From Bacteroidales bacterium (GTDB taxonomy: Bacteria; Bacteroidota; Bacteroidia; Bacteroidales; NBLH01): a stretch of DNA of 11,225 nucleotides. The notes beneath the pieces are model-generated. The model made no database searches. It saw only the letters and a list, made by a program, of their open reading frames with translations, and had not been told where the DNA came from. The stretch's first letter is position 1. Every line of letters begins with the position of its first letter. The translations under genes were made by a program, and so were the position numbers. Of this stretch, positions 1 through 6,569 are shown in pieces. Location of the stretch: positions 1 to 11,225 of the forward strand of contig JALSLF010000439.1 in the NCBI GenBank assembly GCA_026988445.1, given 5' to 3'.

Positions 1-100
1 CCGAATATAAGTTGCTTGCAGTTATCCATTACACCCTTTAAATCATGAATTAAAATCCACAACGAAATTAAAGAATTTTACTGAACTAAGAAATTTTATT
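1..100. other. AT-rich left edge, no supported gene
   Basis: This stretch lies between the window edge and the left inverted-repeat element. No reading frame long enough to support a call crosses it. A minus-strand ATG at position 29 opens a frame that leaves the window after about nine codons. It could be the start of the next gene, but no promoter or recognisable N-terminus supports that. I see nothing else here. Confidence 0.5.
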
Positions 101-103
101 TTA

Positions 104-267
104 CCTTAAATCCGCAGCTACGTGCGTAGCAAAATGCCAAAAAACTTGTTCGACTACCGGCAGATGAGCGTTAGTATTGATGTAGCGTAGTTTTGTGACA
201 CGCAGACATCCACCAGCAACCGGATATGGTTTTGGCTTTGCATTAGAAGATAGCTGCGGATTTAAGG
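104..267 (+). repeat. MITE-like inverted-repeat element, left copy
   Basis: The ends form a perfect 20-bp inverted repeat when two or three flanking bases are included (101-120 with 251-270). The core terminal repeat starts CCTTAAATCCGC. Just inside the left end is a short hairpin, GCTACG-TG-CGTAGC (117-130). A diverged copy in opposite orientation lies at 6369-6564, with clear blocks of identity such as CGTTAGTATTG and ACACGCAGACAT. No protein is encoded. The flanking pentamers (TTTTA / TAATA) are not a convincing target duplication. The element starts about 20 bp past the kinase stop codon, so transcripts of the cassette would end in or run through this foldable sequence. I read it as a non-autonomous mobile element or a structured intergenic repeat. 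The repeat is certain; the mobility is inferred. Confidence 0.8.
144..166 (+). repeat. Dispersed ~20-bp module, copy A (nested in left element)
   Basis: This reads ACTTGTTCGACTACCGGCAG followed by ATG. The right-hand element has no such block at the matching place: there CCAAAA runs almost straight into the shared CGTTAGTATTG block. The module therefore looks inserted into, or lost from, the larger element. Related copies lie at 1948-1967, 2009-2029, 3847-3869 and 6407-6429, all outside genes. Confidence 0.65.
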
Positions 268-289
268 TAATACTTTTACAGCCATATTT

Positions 290-1840
290 TTACATTTCAG
301 GATAGCCCGTAATTTCTCTGATTTTTTTATGTAGGGGTTCTAAGCGTTTAAACATTTTCCGGTAAACTTGTTCATATAGCTTTTTGTATAATTTACTATG
401 CTCGGCTTGTGGTAAAAAAGTTTTACCGTAATGCACCATATTTTTAACGGCTTCATCAATAGAATTGTATTCACCAATTCCACAAGCAGTTATAATTGCT
501 GCTCCCAGCCCTGATGTTTCGTGGGTTTGCCCACGCTGCAAAGGCATGTTAAAAATATCGGCGGTAATTTGACAAATTTCATCGCTTTGTGATGCCCCAC
601 CGGAAACCGTAAGTTGCTCAAAACGTATTTTTCCTCTGTGTTCAAGTTTATGCATACCTTCTAATAAAGCATAAGCAAGTCCTTCAATAACAGCACGATA
701 AACGTGTTCTTTTTTATGTACATCGCCAAAGCCTATAATAGCACCTTTCGCATTTTTTTCACCCAAACCGGGTGTCCAATAGGGTTGCACGATTAAACCC
801 ATTGCGCCCGGAGGCGATTTATGCAATAAGTCATTCAAAATTTCCTCTGCAGCCACATTTTTTTCTTTTGCTTCCAATACTTCTTTTAAAGCAAATTCAT
901 TTTTAAACCAATTAATCATCCAAAAACCTCGGAATATTTCGATTTCAGGGTTCCAATGTCCCTGAATAAGGGCTGGATAAGCCGGTAAAAAGCGTGTGGG
1001 TTCAAAATACTTATTTACAGTGGTTTGTACAGTAGCTGTTGTACCAAAACTAAGGCTTGCGGTTTTTGTATCAATTACACCCATACCTATAGTTTCGCAA
1101 CCTTTATCCGAACCGGCGGCAATTACCGGAGTGCCTGCCGGAATACCCGTTGCCATAGCAGCATCATTATGTACTGTGCCTATTTGTTTGCCGGGAGCAA
1201 CTAATTCCGGTAATTTTTCCGTTTCAATAGGATATAGTTTTGAACTAAACTCGAAAACATCTTTTGGGTTTGCCCATTTTTGCTTTTTATAATCAAAAGG
1301 AATATGCCCGATTTGCGAAGCAACAGAATCTTTAAATTCTCCGGTAAGTTTATAGTTTAAATATCCTGATATTTGTAAATATTTATAAGTTTTGTCCCAA
1401 ATTTCCGGTTGATTTTGCTTTATCCAATTACAATGTCCCTTACGCTCCATTTTTTTTAACATTTCATCAACCCCTACAGCTTTAAATGCAAGTTTCAAAA
1501 GCCAAGCGGGTCGATAAACATTACCGGCAACTCTTTGATCGAGCCATAAGATTGAAGGACGCAAAGGATTTCCGTTTTTATCAACATTAACAAAAGTACT
1601 TCTTAATGTAGTTACACCTACCCCTTGAATTTTACTGAAATTTTCAGGATTTCGTTTTTTTAATGCTAAGCTTGCTTTACATAGATTTGCCCAATAAGTC
1701 TCAGGCTTTTGCTCTGCTTGCCCTGCTTGTAAACTAAAATAGGCTTCGTAATGAATTTGTTCTATATCAATAAGTTTACCTTTAAAATCAAAAAGTATTG
1801 CACGAATACTTTGAGTGCCGCAATCAATAGATAATATCAT
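290..1840 (-). CDS. FGGY-family carbohydrate kinase (glycerol/xylulose kinase-like)
   Basis: Cytoplasmic ATP-dependent sugar or polyol kinase of 516 residues, the normal length for the family. The first ATPase-fold domain opens with the phosphate-binding DCGTQS motif (residues 6-11). LWLDQR (98-103) matches the substrate-contacting part of the family. GSDKG (243-247) carries the likely catalytic Asp245. The second phosphate loop is SFGTTAT (264-270), and the adenosine-binding SGGASQSD (413-420) precedes the C-terminal GAAIITACG helix (446-454). FGGY substrates range over glycerol, erythritol, xylulose and others and cannot be read from motifs alone. The GlpD-like and AGPS-like neighbours point to glycerol or a glycerol-like polyol. 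A related pairing, an FGGY kinase beside an FAD_binding_4 oxidase, is known to me from E. coli ygcE-ygcU. The gene is 297 bp from its upstream neighbour, across a repeat-filled gap, so it may be less tightly coupled than the rest. Confidence 0.9.
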   Translation of the reverse strand: MILSIDCGTQSIRAILFDFKGKLIDIEQIHYEAYFSLQAGQAEQKPETYWANLCKASLALKKRNPENFSKIQGVGVTTLRSTFVNVDKNGNPLRPSILWLDQRVAGNVYRPAWLLKLAFKAVGVDEMLKKMERKGHCNWIKQNQPEIWDKTYKYLQISGYLNYKLTGEFKDSVASQIGHIPFDYKKQKWANPKDVFEFSSKLYPIETEKLPELVAPGKQIGTVHNDAAMATGIPAGTPVIAAGSDKGCETIGMGVIDTKTASLSFGTTATVQTTVNKYFEPTRFLPAYPALIQGHWNPEIEIFRGFWMINWFKNEFALKEVLEAKEKNVAAEEILNDLLHKSPPGAMGLIVQPYWTPGLGEKNAKGAIIGFGDVHKKEHVYRAVIEGLAYALLEGMHKLEHRGKIRFEQLTVSGGASQSDEICQITADIFNMPLQRGQTHETSGLGAAIITACGIGEYNSIDEAVKNMVHYGKTFLPQAEHSKLYKKLYEQVYRKMFKRLEPLHKKIREITGYPEM

Positions 1841-1947
1841 TTATATAATTTTGTATGTTATACCTAAAATCCGAAATAGTAAATCATATTTAAAAATGCA
1901 AAACCTGACAGTTTGCGATAGCTCCTATCAGCGTAACTAATTGAATA

Positions 1948-2047
1948 GCCGGTAACCGGACAAGCTATTAAATACTCAATAAACAATAGTCAACACTCAA
2001 TAAGCAATCTGCAGGTAGTCGAACAAGCTACTCAATAAACAAAAGTA
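1948..2047 (-). repeat. Two degenerate repeat units carrying module copies D and E
   Basis: On the minus strand, 1948-1967 reads TAGCTTGTCCGGTTACCGGC and 2009-2029 reads AGCTTGTTCGACTACCTGC plus two bases. On the plus strand each is followed by ACAAGCTA and then CTCAATAAACAA (about 1975-1986 and 2031-2042). A third, variant CTCAATAAGCAA lies between them (about 1996-2007). This looks like a degenerate tandem duplication of a module plus tail. Confidence 0.55.
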
Positions 2048-2090
2048 ACCAGAAGCCAGCAACCAGCGACCAGCAACCCGTAACCAGCAC
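2045..2090 (+). repeat. Heptamer tandem repeat (GNAACCA)
   Basis: Six consecutive 7-mers can be read: GTAACCA, GAAGCCA, GCAACCA, GCGACCA, GCAACCC, GTAACCA. A partial seventh follows. The consensus is GNAACCA. It is non-coding and unusually G+C-rich for this intergenic sequence. Such short arrays may change length by slippage. Confidence 0.75.
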
Positions 2091-2137
2091 CTCCCCATCA
2101 AAGACAGGACAAGTTTCAATAGTTTAATAATTTAATA

Positions 2138-3823
2138 TTACCCGATTAATGCTCCCGGATTCATAATATTTTCAGGGTCAAAATGCTTTTTTAACGCTTC
2201 CAATACTTTTATTTGATTATTTCCCAAATGTTTAGGCATCCACTGTCTAATCATACGTCCAACGCCGTGATGATGCGATAATGAGCCACCGCTTTTTTCT
2301 ATCTCCTCAATTAATCCTCGTTGAAATTTCAAGTATGCTGCTCTATCATTTTCTTTCATAATAAAAATAAAATACAAATTAGTTCCTTGCGGATAAAAAT
2401 GCGAAGCATGTGTCATACAGATAGTATCCGGTCGGCTTTTGACATAGGCTCTGCATTGTTCATGAACTTTATGCAAGTTATCCCATTTTACGGAAGTTTC
2501 CAAAGTATCGATAATAATACCAAAATCCATAAGATCTTCACGCAAATAGGGATCGCGATAACGCCCCGGCTCCCATTTCTTAACGGGATAAGCGGTTAAG
2601 TACATAGCACCATGTTTTTTACAAATTTTTTTAACTTGTTTTTTAATATTTCTTGTGAAATGTAATTCTCCATCGGCAGTGCCTAAAAATAAACAACGCT
2701 GCATAGGTTTAAAACCACGAAAACTCATAATTTTATCAAAAAGAGTATCCTCAATTCCGTAAAGTTTTAAGCCGTGGTGGGTTTCTTCCGAGTCAGAGAT
2801 ACGAAAAACCGCCGGCATTCCAAACTCGCTTTGCGAAATTTCACGAGCAGCATCTACCGCTGACTGCCAATTAGGAAAAATAAAACTGAAATATTGCCGG
2901 TTTTCAGGCATATACCGATAAATTTTCCAAGTAAGTTCCACCACAATGCCAAAAATACCTTCACTACCTTTGATTATATCCAAAATCTTAGGTCCCGTAG
3001 CAGTTGCCGGATAATCTTTTGTAATAATTGTTCCTGTCGGACTAACCATTTCTACCGCTAAAACCAAATCACCTGCATCGCCGTAATAAGATGATTGCTG
3101 CCCGGAACCAAGCGTAACAAACCATCCCCCTACTGATGAATATTCAAATGATTGAGGAAAATGACCGCAAGTATATTTATGTTTGGCTTGATACAATTTA
3201 TCGGCATTGTTTAAGGCAGCTTCAAAATCGGGACCCAACATACCCGCCTGTACCTTAACGGTTTGGTTCAACTCGTTAAACTCCGTAATTTTGTTTAAAT
3301 GAGTAGATAAAACCAATGTAATACCGCCTTTTTCAGGATAAAAACCCAAGTTTACCGATGAGCCACCTCCGTAAACATAAACAGGTATTTTTTCGGTGTT
3401 ACAATATTTTACAATCTCGGTAATTTCATTTTTGTTGCGCGGATGAATTACCAAATCACTAATTTTTTCTGTTTTCCCTTGCCTGAGTTGCATTGCCTCT
3501 TCCAAGGTCTTTCCTGTTGAAAATTTAAGCCGTTCGTACTCATTGCTTGAAACATTTTCGGCTCCGCACAAGCTGATAAAATATTTAATTTGTCCTTCTG
3601 ATAAAGAAGGTCTTTTTTTTAAATCAACAAGCTCATTTCCTGTACTTTTCTTCTCTTTAAAATCGTCATCTGTGAGCTGAAAATGTTGTTTTAACTCTTC
3701 GTATAGTTTTTGATTGGGATGTTTAAAGCCTTCGGGGTTGCCGTATTTGAAAATCGAGCGGAACGAACCGGGAACAGGGGCTTCATTTATCCATTTCGGG
3801 GTAAAAGTATTTTTTTGTTTCAT
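2138..3823 (-). CDS. FAD-binding oxidase/transferase of the alkyl-DHAP synthase (AGPS)/YgcU group
   Basis: A 561-residue flavoprotein of the VAO/PCMH fold. Residues 125-300 form the FAD_binding_4 domain, with the FAD pyrophosphate loop YGGGSSVNLGF (151-161). GHFPQS (220-225) and SSYYGDAGDLV (244-254) continue the flavin site. The C-terminal half carries features I associate with alkyl-dihydroxyacetonephosphate synthase: FRISDSE (Arg341), PYLREDL followed by IDTLETSVKW (425-447), Tyr484 in TNLYFIF, and SLSHHHGVG (514-522), whose three histidines correspond to the active-site histidines of AGPS. The end, HFDPENIMNPG, is typical of this oxidase class. AGPS replaces the acyl chain of acyl-DHAP with a fatty alcohol and forms the ether bond of ether lipids. 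Bacterial relatives also include uncharacterised oxidases such as E. coli YgcU, so the reaction is unproven. It is 90 bp downstream of the GlpD-like gene and probably in the same transcript. Confidence 0.85.
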   Translation of the reverse strand: MKQKNTFTPKWINEAPVPGSFRSIFKYGNPEGFKHPNQKLYEELKQHFQLTDDDFKEKKSTGNELVDLKKRPSLSEGQIKYFISLCGAENVSSNEYERLKFSTGKTLEEAMQLRQGKTEKISDLVIHPRNKNEITEIVKYCNTEKIPVYVYGGGSSVNLGFYPEKGGITLVLSTHLNKITEFNELNQTVKVQAGMLGPDFEAALNNADKLYQAKHKYTCGHFPQSFEYSSVGGWFVTLGSGQQSSYYGDAGDLVLAVEMVSPTGTIITKDYPATATGPKILDIIKGSEGIFGIVVELTWKIYRYMPENRQYFSFIFPNWQSAVDAAREISQSEFGMPAVFRISDSEETHHGLKLYGIEDTLFDKIMSFRGFKPMQRCLFLGTADGELHFTRNIKKQVKKICKKHGAMYLTAYPVKKWEPGRYRDPYLREDLMDFGIIIDTLETSVKWDNLHKVHEQCRAYVKSRPDTICMTHASHFYPQGTNLYFIFIMKENDRAAYLKFQRGLIEEIEKSGGSLSHHHGVGRMIRQWMPKHLGNNQIKVLEALKKHFDPENIMNPGALIG

Positions 3824-3913
3824 TGTTGAATTGTTGAATTATTAAAACTTGTCGCCAACCGGCAGATGGTTTCCGGTTACCATTTTTAACATACCAATAA
3901 AGTAAACATCTAA
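3824..3913. other. 90-bp spacer with module copy C and a short dyad
   Basis: The plus strand at 3847-3869 reads ACTTGTCGCCAACCGGCAG plus ATGG, another copy of the dispersed module. AACCGG (3857-3862) and CCGGTT (3873-3878) form a 6-bp inverted repeat. No TAnnTTTG box was found on the minus strand, so the downstream gene is likely co-transcribed with glpD. Confidence 0.55.
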
Positions 3914-5560
3914 TTATTCTTGCGGGACCTGCAATAGTTGTTCCGTTAATGTAATTTCTTCATTAATTTTATCCTTATCCCAGTTTAGTTCTGCGGCGGC
4001 TGTTTGAGCAATTTTTTCCAAAGTTTCTTTTCCGGGATGTCCCAGCTGTCCTAAACCTGTCCTACGCATTAAAATATCGGACAATGTTTTTGCCATTTCA
4101 TAACGAATTGCAAAAACTACCTGAGCTAAATTTTCGCCGTCATCATTTAAAACAATCTTTAAATCAGGATTTTCACTCATTAAATCAAAAAGTTTATCAA
4201 TTTCAGTCCCATAACTTTTACAAAGAAATTCAATATGTTCCGGCTTAAAATCAGCATATTGGCTTTGTTTTTCTTTTACAAATTCTTTAAAATTTTTAAT
4301 TTCACTACCGTAAATATAGTTATTTTTTGATATTGATTTATTCTTTGGCATTCGCAGAATACGAATTGCTTTATTAATTGCTTTTTCAGCAAGCATTCGG
4401 CTGGTAGTAAATTTACCACCTTCTACCGTAATAAGTCCGGCAATTCCATTCTTTTTTTCACCGGTTATTTCATATTTTCGCGAAGAATGATATACATCTT
4501 CGGTTTGATCTTCAACCAAAGGGCGCAATCCGCCATAAGCAAAATCAATTTCGTTATATGCGATTTTTTCCTTTTCTCCAAACGATTGATTTACTTCTTC
4601 AAGCAGCTCTGTAATGGCTTGTCTTGTAACTTTATAATCATCAGGTTTTCCAATATATTCTTTGTCGGTAGTACCTATAAGCGTTCGATTACGATAAGGA
4701 ACTAAAAAAAAGTGCTTACCGCTTAGAGTAGCCCCAGAAAAAGTATATTTTTCGACTAATTTTTTGGTAATAAAATGAATCCCTTCCGAGCGTCTTAAAA
4801 CTTCATCTTCATATTTTTCACGTGCTTTTCCCAACAAAATATCAGCCCAAGGTCCGGCGCAATTTATTACCATTTTCCCCTTCACATCAAGTAATACATT
4901 ATTTAATTTATCAATAACTTTTACACCCTTTACTGTTTTCCATTTCCTGCCTTTTTCCATGATAAAATCCTTTACTTCGGTGTAATTAGCAAGCTGAGCC
5001 CCATATTTCACAGCAGATTTAATAAAAGCTAAAGTTAAACGTTCCGGCGAATGACTTGAACAATCGTAATACAATTGTCCGCCAATCAATCCTTTTTTAA
5101 GTGCATTAGGCACTAATTCAATTACTTTTTCCGGTGAAATACTTTTATGATTGGGCATTTTCCGGCTTTTATCCCACAATTTATTTTTATCAAACGAAAA
5201 CAATTCATACAGTAGCATCCCGATTTTCATTTGAAAATTAGAGACTTTATCTTTTTTATAAACCGAAAAGATAAAAGGTGCAGGATGTACAAAATTTGGT
5301 GCGATGTTCATTAATACCCTTCTTTCCTTTAAAGATTCACGAACTAAAGCAAACTCAAAAGTAGAAAGGTAACGCAAACCTCCGTGAATCATTTTAGAAG
5401 TAGCCGAAGATGTAGCACTTGCAAAATCAGACTTTTCGAGCAATGCAACCGATAAACCACGCGAAGCGGCTTCGTAGGCAACAGTGGCTCCGGTAATTCC
5501 ACCTCCGATAACAATTAAATCAAATTCCTGATTTTGATAATTTTCTATAAATCTATTCAT
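3914..5560 (-). CDS. glpD: FAD-dependent glycerol-3-phosphate dehydrogenase (GlpD/GlpA-like)
   Basis: Oxidises sn-glycerol 3-phosphate to DHAP and passes electrons through FAD to the quinone pool, so it is expected on the inner face of the cytoplasmic membrane. I chose the ATG at 5560 (548 residues) rather than the one at 5584. It forms an ATGA overlap with the fadR stop codon, and the N-terminus then starts close to the FAD-binding strand as in homologues. With this start, IGGGITG (residues 18-24) is the Rossmann GxGxxG, LLEKSDFASATSS (40-52) follows, and HGGLRYL (59-65) is a family signature. NCAGPWAD, LIGTTDKEY and GGLRPL appear further on, with GlpD-type sequence at the C-terminus. The length matches full-size GlpD. 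Some relatives oxidise other polyol phosphates (EryB acts on erythritol 4-phosphate), so the exact substrate is open. Overlap with fadR implies translational coupling. Confidence 0.88.
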   Translation of the reverse strand: MNRFIENYQNQEFDLIVIGGGITGATVAYEAASRGLSVALLEKSDFASATSSATSKMIHGGLRYLSTFEFALVRESLKERRVLMNIAPNFVHPAPFIFSVYKKDKVSNFQMKIGMLLYELFSFDKNKLWDKSRKMPNHKSISPEKVIELVPNALKKGLIGGQLYYDCSSHSPERLTLAFIKSAVKYGAQLANYTEVKDFIMEKGRKWKTVKGVKVIDKLNNVLLDVKGKMVINCAGPWADILLGKAREKYEDEVLRRSEGIHFITKKLVEKYTFSGATLSGKHFFLVPYRNRTLIGTTDKEYIGKPDDYKVTRQAITELLEEVNQSFGEKEKIAYNEIDFAYGGLRPLVEDQTEDVYHSSRKYEITGEKKNGIAGLITVEGGKFTTSRMLAEKAINKAIRILRMPKNKSISKNNYIYGSEIKNFKEFVKEKQSQYADFKPEHIEFLCKSYGTEIDKLFDLMSENPDLKIVLNDDGENLAQVVFAIRYEMAKTLSDILMRRTGLGQLGHPGKETLEKIAQTAAAELNWDKDKINEEITLTEQLLQVPQE

Positions 5561-6249
5561 AATGAAGATTTTATTTGTTTCCATAGCTTTAAACTTTCTT
5601 GCATTGCAGCCATAACAATGTTTTTTATTTCATTATTAGCTGTTATTGCATTTTTTAACTCTTTGTAATATAAAAGGGAAGTTTTTCTTGTCTGCTCTTT
5701 TTCAAAATATTTAATACTTTCCGATACATAAATTCCACTTAAATCGTTGTAAAGCATTTTAGCTACACTATTATTGCTTGCCTTAACAATAGTCATTTGC
5801 AAATTCCAGTCGAATAATGCAAATTCACTGCTTATGGTATTTAATTTAGGGAAATTTGATAAAATCGAAAGTACTATTTCCTTGTTCTCAACAATTGCCT
5901 TTTCTGCCAGCGAAGGGAAAATAAGTATTCTAAAATCCAGCCAATCGCAAATTAATGAATCAGGAATAGTTTGGCTTACACTAACCAATGATTTAAGCAC
6001 CCCCAATCCTCCGGTATTTTTATAATCATTTACAGTACTGGGCTTCCCGTGTTTAATGGTAATCCAACCGTCGCGGGCAAGTCTTTGTAATGCTTCGCGC
6101 AAAGTAGGACGAGTAATACCCAATAATTGAGCAAGTTCACGTTCAGGTGGAAGTTTATCACCTGCTTTCCAGCTTTCGTTAATAATTGCTTTTATAAGTT
6201 GTTGTTCGGCAAATTGAGCCGGCTTTATTATTTTTTCTTGTTTTATCAT
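5557..6249 (-). CDS. fadR: FadR-type GntR-family transcriptional regulator (likely acyl-CoA responsive)
   Basis: A 230-residue regulator; E. coli FadR has 239. The N-terminal winged helix (about 12-72) has LPPERELAQLLGITRPTLRE, then LQRLARDGW and KHGKP. These nearly match E. coli FadR from my recall (PAERELSELIGVTRTTLRE, RDGW, QHGKP). The residues corresponding to the FadR DNA contacts Arg35, Thr44, Arg45, Arg49, His65 and Gly66 are kept (Arg37, Thr46, Arg47, Arg51, His67, Gly68); Thr46 of E. coli is Pro48 here. The C-terminal domain is all-helical and FadR_C-like. It ends QESLKLWKQI, keeping Glu218, Ser219 and Trp223 of the acyl-CoA site region, while Gly216 is Met. In E. coli, FadR senses long-chain acyl-CoA. 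Here it heads the cassette, next to its own putative operator, so autoregulation is likely. FadR-proper is best known from gammaproteobacteria, so its presence here is notable. Confidence 0.87.
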   Translation of the reverse strand: MIKQEKIIKPAQFAEQQLIKAIINESWKAGDKLPPERELAQLLGITRPTLREALQRLARDGWITIKHGKPSTVNDYKNTGGLGVLKSLVSVSQTIPDSLICDWLDFRILIFPSLAEKAIVENKEIVLSILSNFPKLNTISSEFALFDWNLQMTIVKASNNSVAKMLYNDLSGIYVSESIKYFEKEQTRKTSLLYYKELKNAITANNEIKNIVMAAMQESLKLWKQIKSSL

Positions 6250-6263
6250 CTTTTAATGGTAAG

Positions 6264-6274
6264 AGGTCTGACCA
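6264..6274 (-). promoter_or_regulatory. Putative FadR operator (TGGTCAGACCT)
   Basis: On the minus strand this reads TGGTCAGACCT, against the E. coli FadR core TGGTCNGACCA. The 9-bp core GGTC-N-GACC (6265-6273) is a perfect dyad. It lies 15 bp upstream of the fadR start codon, directly follows the -7 box, and covers the predicted start of transcription, where a bound repressor would block initiation. The regulator keeps most FadR DNA-contact residues, so protein and site support each other. A further GACCACA half-site lies at 6329-6335 without a matching partner. Confidence 0.8.
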
Positions 6275-6305
6275 CAAAGATATGATAAAATTTTTTATCT
6301 GCAAA
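6275..6305 (-). promoter_or_regulatory. Bacteroidota-type promoter of the fadR cassette
   Basis: On the minus strand there is a -33 TTTG (6302-6305), a 19-bp spacer, and a -7 TATCTTTG (6275-6282). This is a full match to TTTG-N19/21-TAnnTTTG, the Bacteroidota primary sigma consensus. The predicted start is near 6268, inside the FadR operator, giving a leader of about 20 nt before the ATG at 6249. No strong Shine-Dalgarno is present, as is usual in the phylum. Confidence 0.78.
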
Positions 6306-6368
6306 TTATGGAAACTAAAAAATTAATAGACCACACTTAATATGCCACGATGTTAAGAAAATACAATA

Positions 6369-6564
6369 CCTTAAATCCGCAACTATCTTCTACTGCAAAG
6401 CTAAAAACTTGCCCGACTACTGGCGGGTGTACGTCATTATTGGGAATGCTCGTTTTTCGATACTCACCATAACTAATGCTATGTCTGCGTGTCTCAAAAC
6501 TGCGCTACGCCAATACTAACGTACATTTTGGCTTTTCGCTACGAACATAGCTGCGGATTTAAGG
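6369..6564 (-). repeat. MITE-like inverted-repeat element, right copy
   Basis: A 196-bp element whose ends, CCTTAAATCCGCA-A-CTAT and its complement, differ at one base. It is flanked by a direct repeat CAATA (6364-6368 and 6565-6569), which looks like a 5-bp target duplication. It is in reverse orientation relative to the copy at 104-267. Its minus strand shares the inner hairpin (GCTATG-TT-CGTAGC, one G-U wobble in place of C-G) and the blocks CGTTAGTATTG, GTAGCG and ACACGCAGACAT. The other half holds a module copy (6407-6429) and a stretch missing from the left copy. It encodes no protein. It sits about 60 bp upstream of the fadR promoter, so with the left copy it exactly brackets the four-gene cassette. 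Confidence 0.82.
6407..6429 (+). repeat. Dispersed ~20-bp module, copy B (nested in right element)
   Basis: This reads ACTTGCCCGACTACTGGCGG plus GTG, a diverged form of the module at 144-166. Relative to the parent element it lies in the other half and in the other orientation than in the left copy. The module therefore seems to have moved independently of the element. Confidence 0.55.
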
Positions 6565-6569
6565 CAATA

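Larger units (their letters stand above)
1841..2137. other. Repeat-rich 297-bp intergenic gap before the kinase
   Basis: No coding frame is supported. The left part holds TACCTAAAATCCG (1861-1873), which resembles the end of the flanking elements and may be a decayed remnant, and a small hairpin, GATAG-CTC-CTATC (1917-1929). Two minus-oriented copies of the dispersed module follow (1948-1967 and 2009-2029), each with an ACTCAATAAACAA-like tail. A 7-bp tandem repeat lies at 2045-2090. No promoter with both boxes was found, so the kinase is probably read through from upstream. Confidence 0.6.

Noticed and set aside
101..270. Reading the left element as a rho-independent terminator for the kinase
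   Set aside because: The stem arms are 130 bp apart and no T-tract follows on the minus strand. A second copy with the same structure lies upstream of fadR, so a mobile or structured repeat explains it better.
996..1292. Plus-strand open frame of 98 codons inside the kinase gene
   Set aside because: It lies wholly within a strongly supported kinase on the other strand, and its translation has no recognisable domain.
2040..2047. Minus-strand TACTTTTG, a formal match to the TAnnTTTG -7 box, 200 bp before the kinase
   Set aside because: It falls at the junction of repeat units, and no TTTG lies 19-21 bp upstream (that stretch is the heptamer array). I do not call it a promoter.
6329..6335. Second GACCACA half-site upstream of fadR
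   Set aside because: The opposite half reads TAAT instead of GGTC, so there is no dyad. A single half-site is expected by chance.
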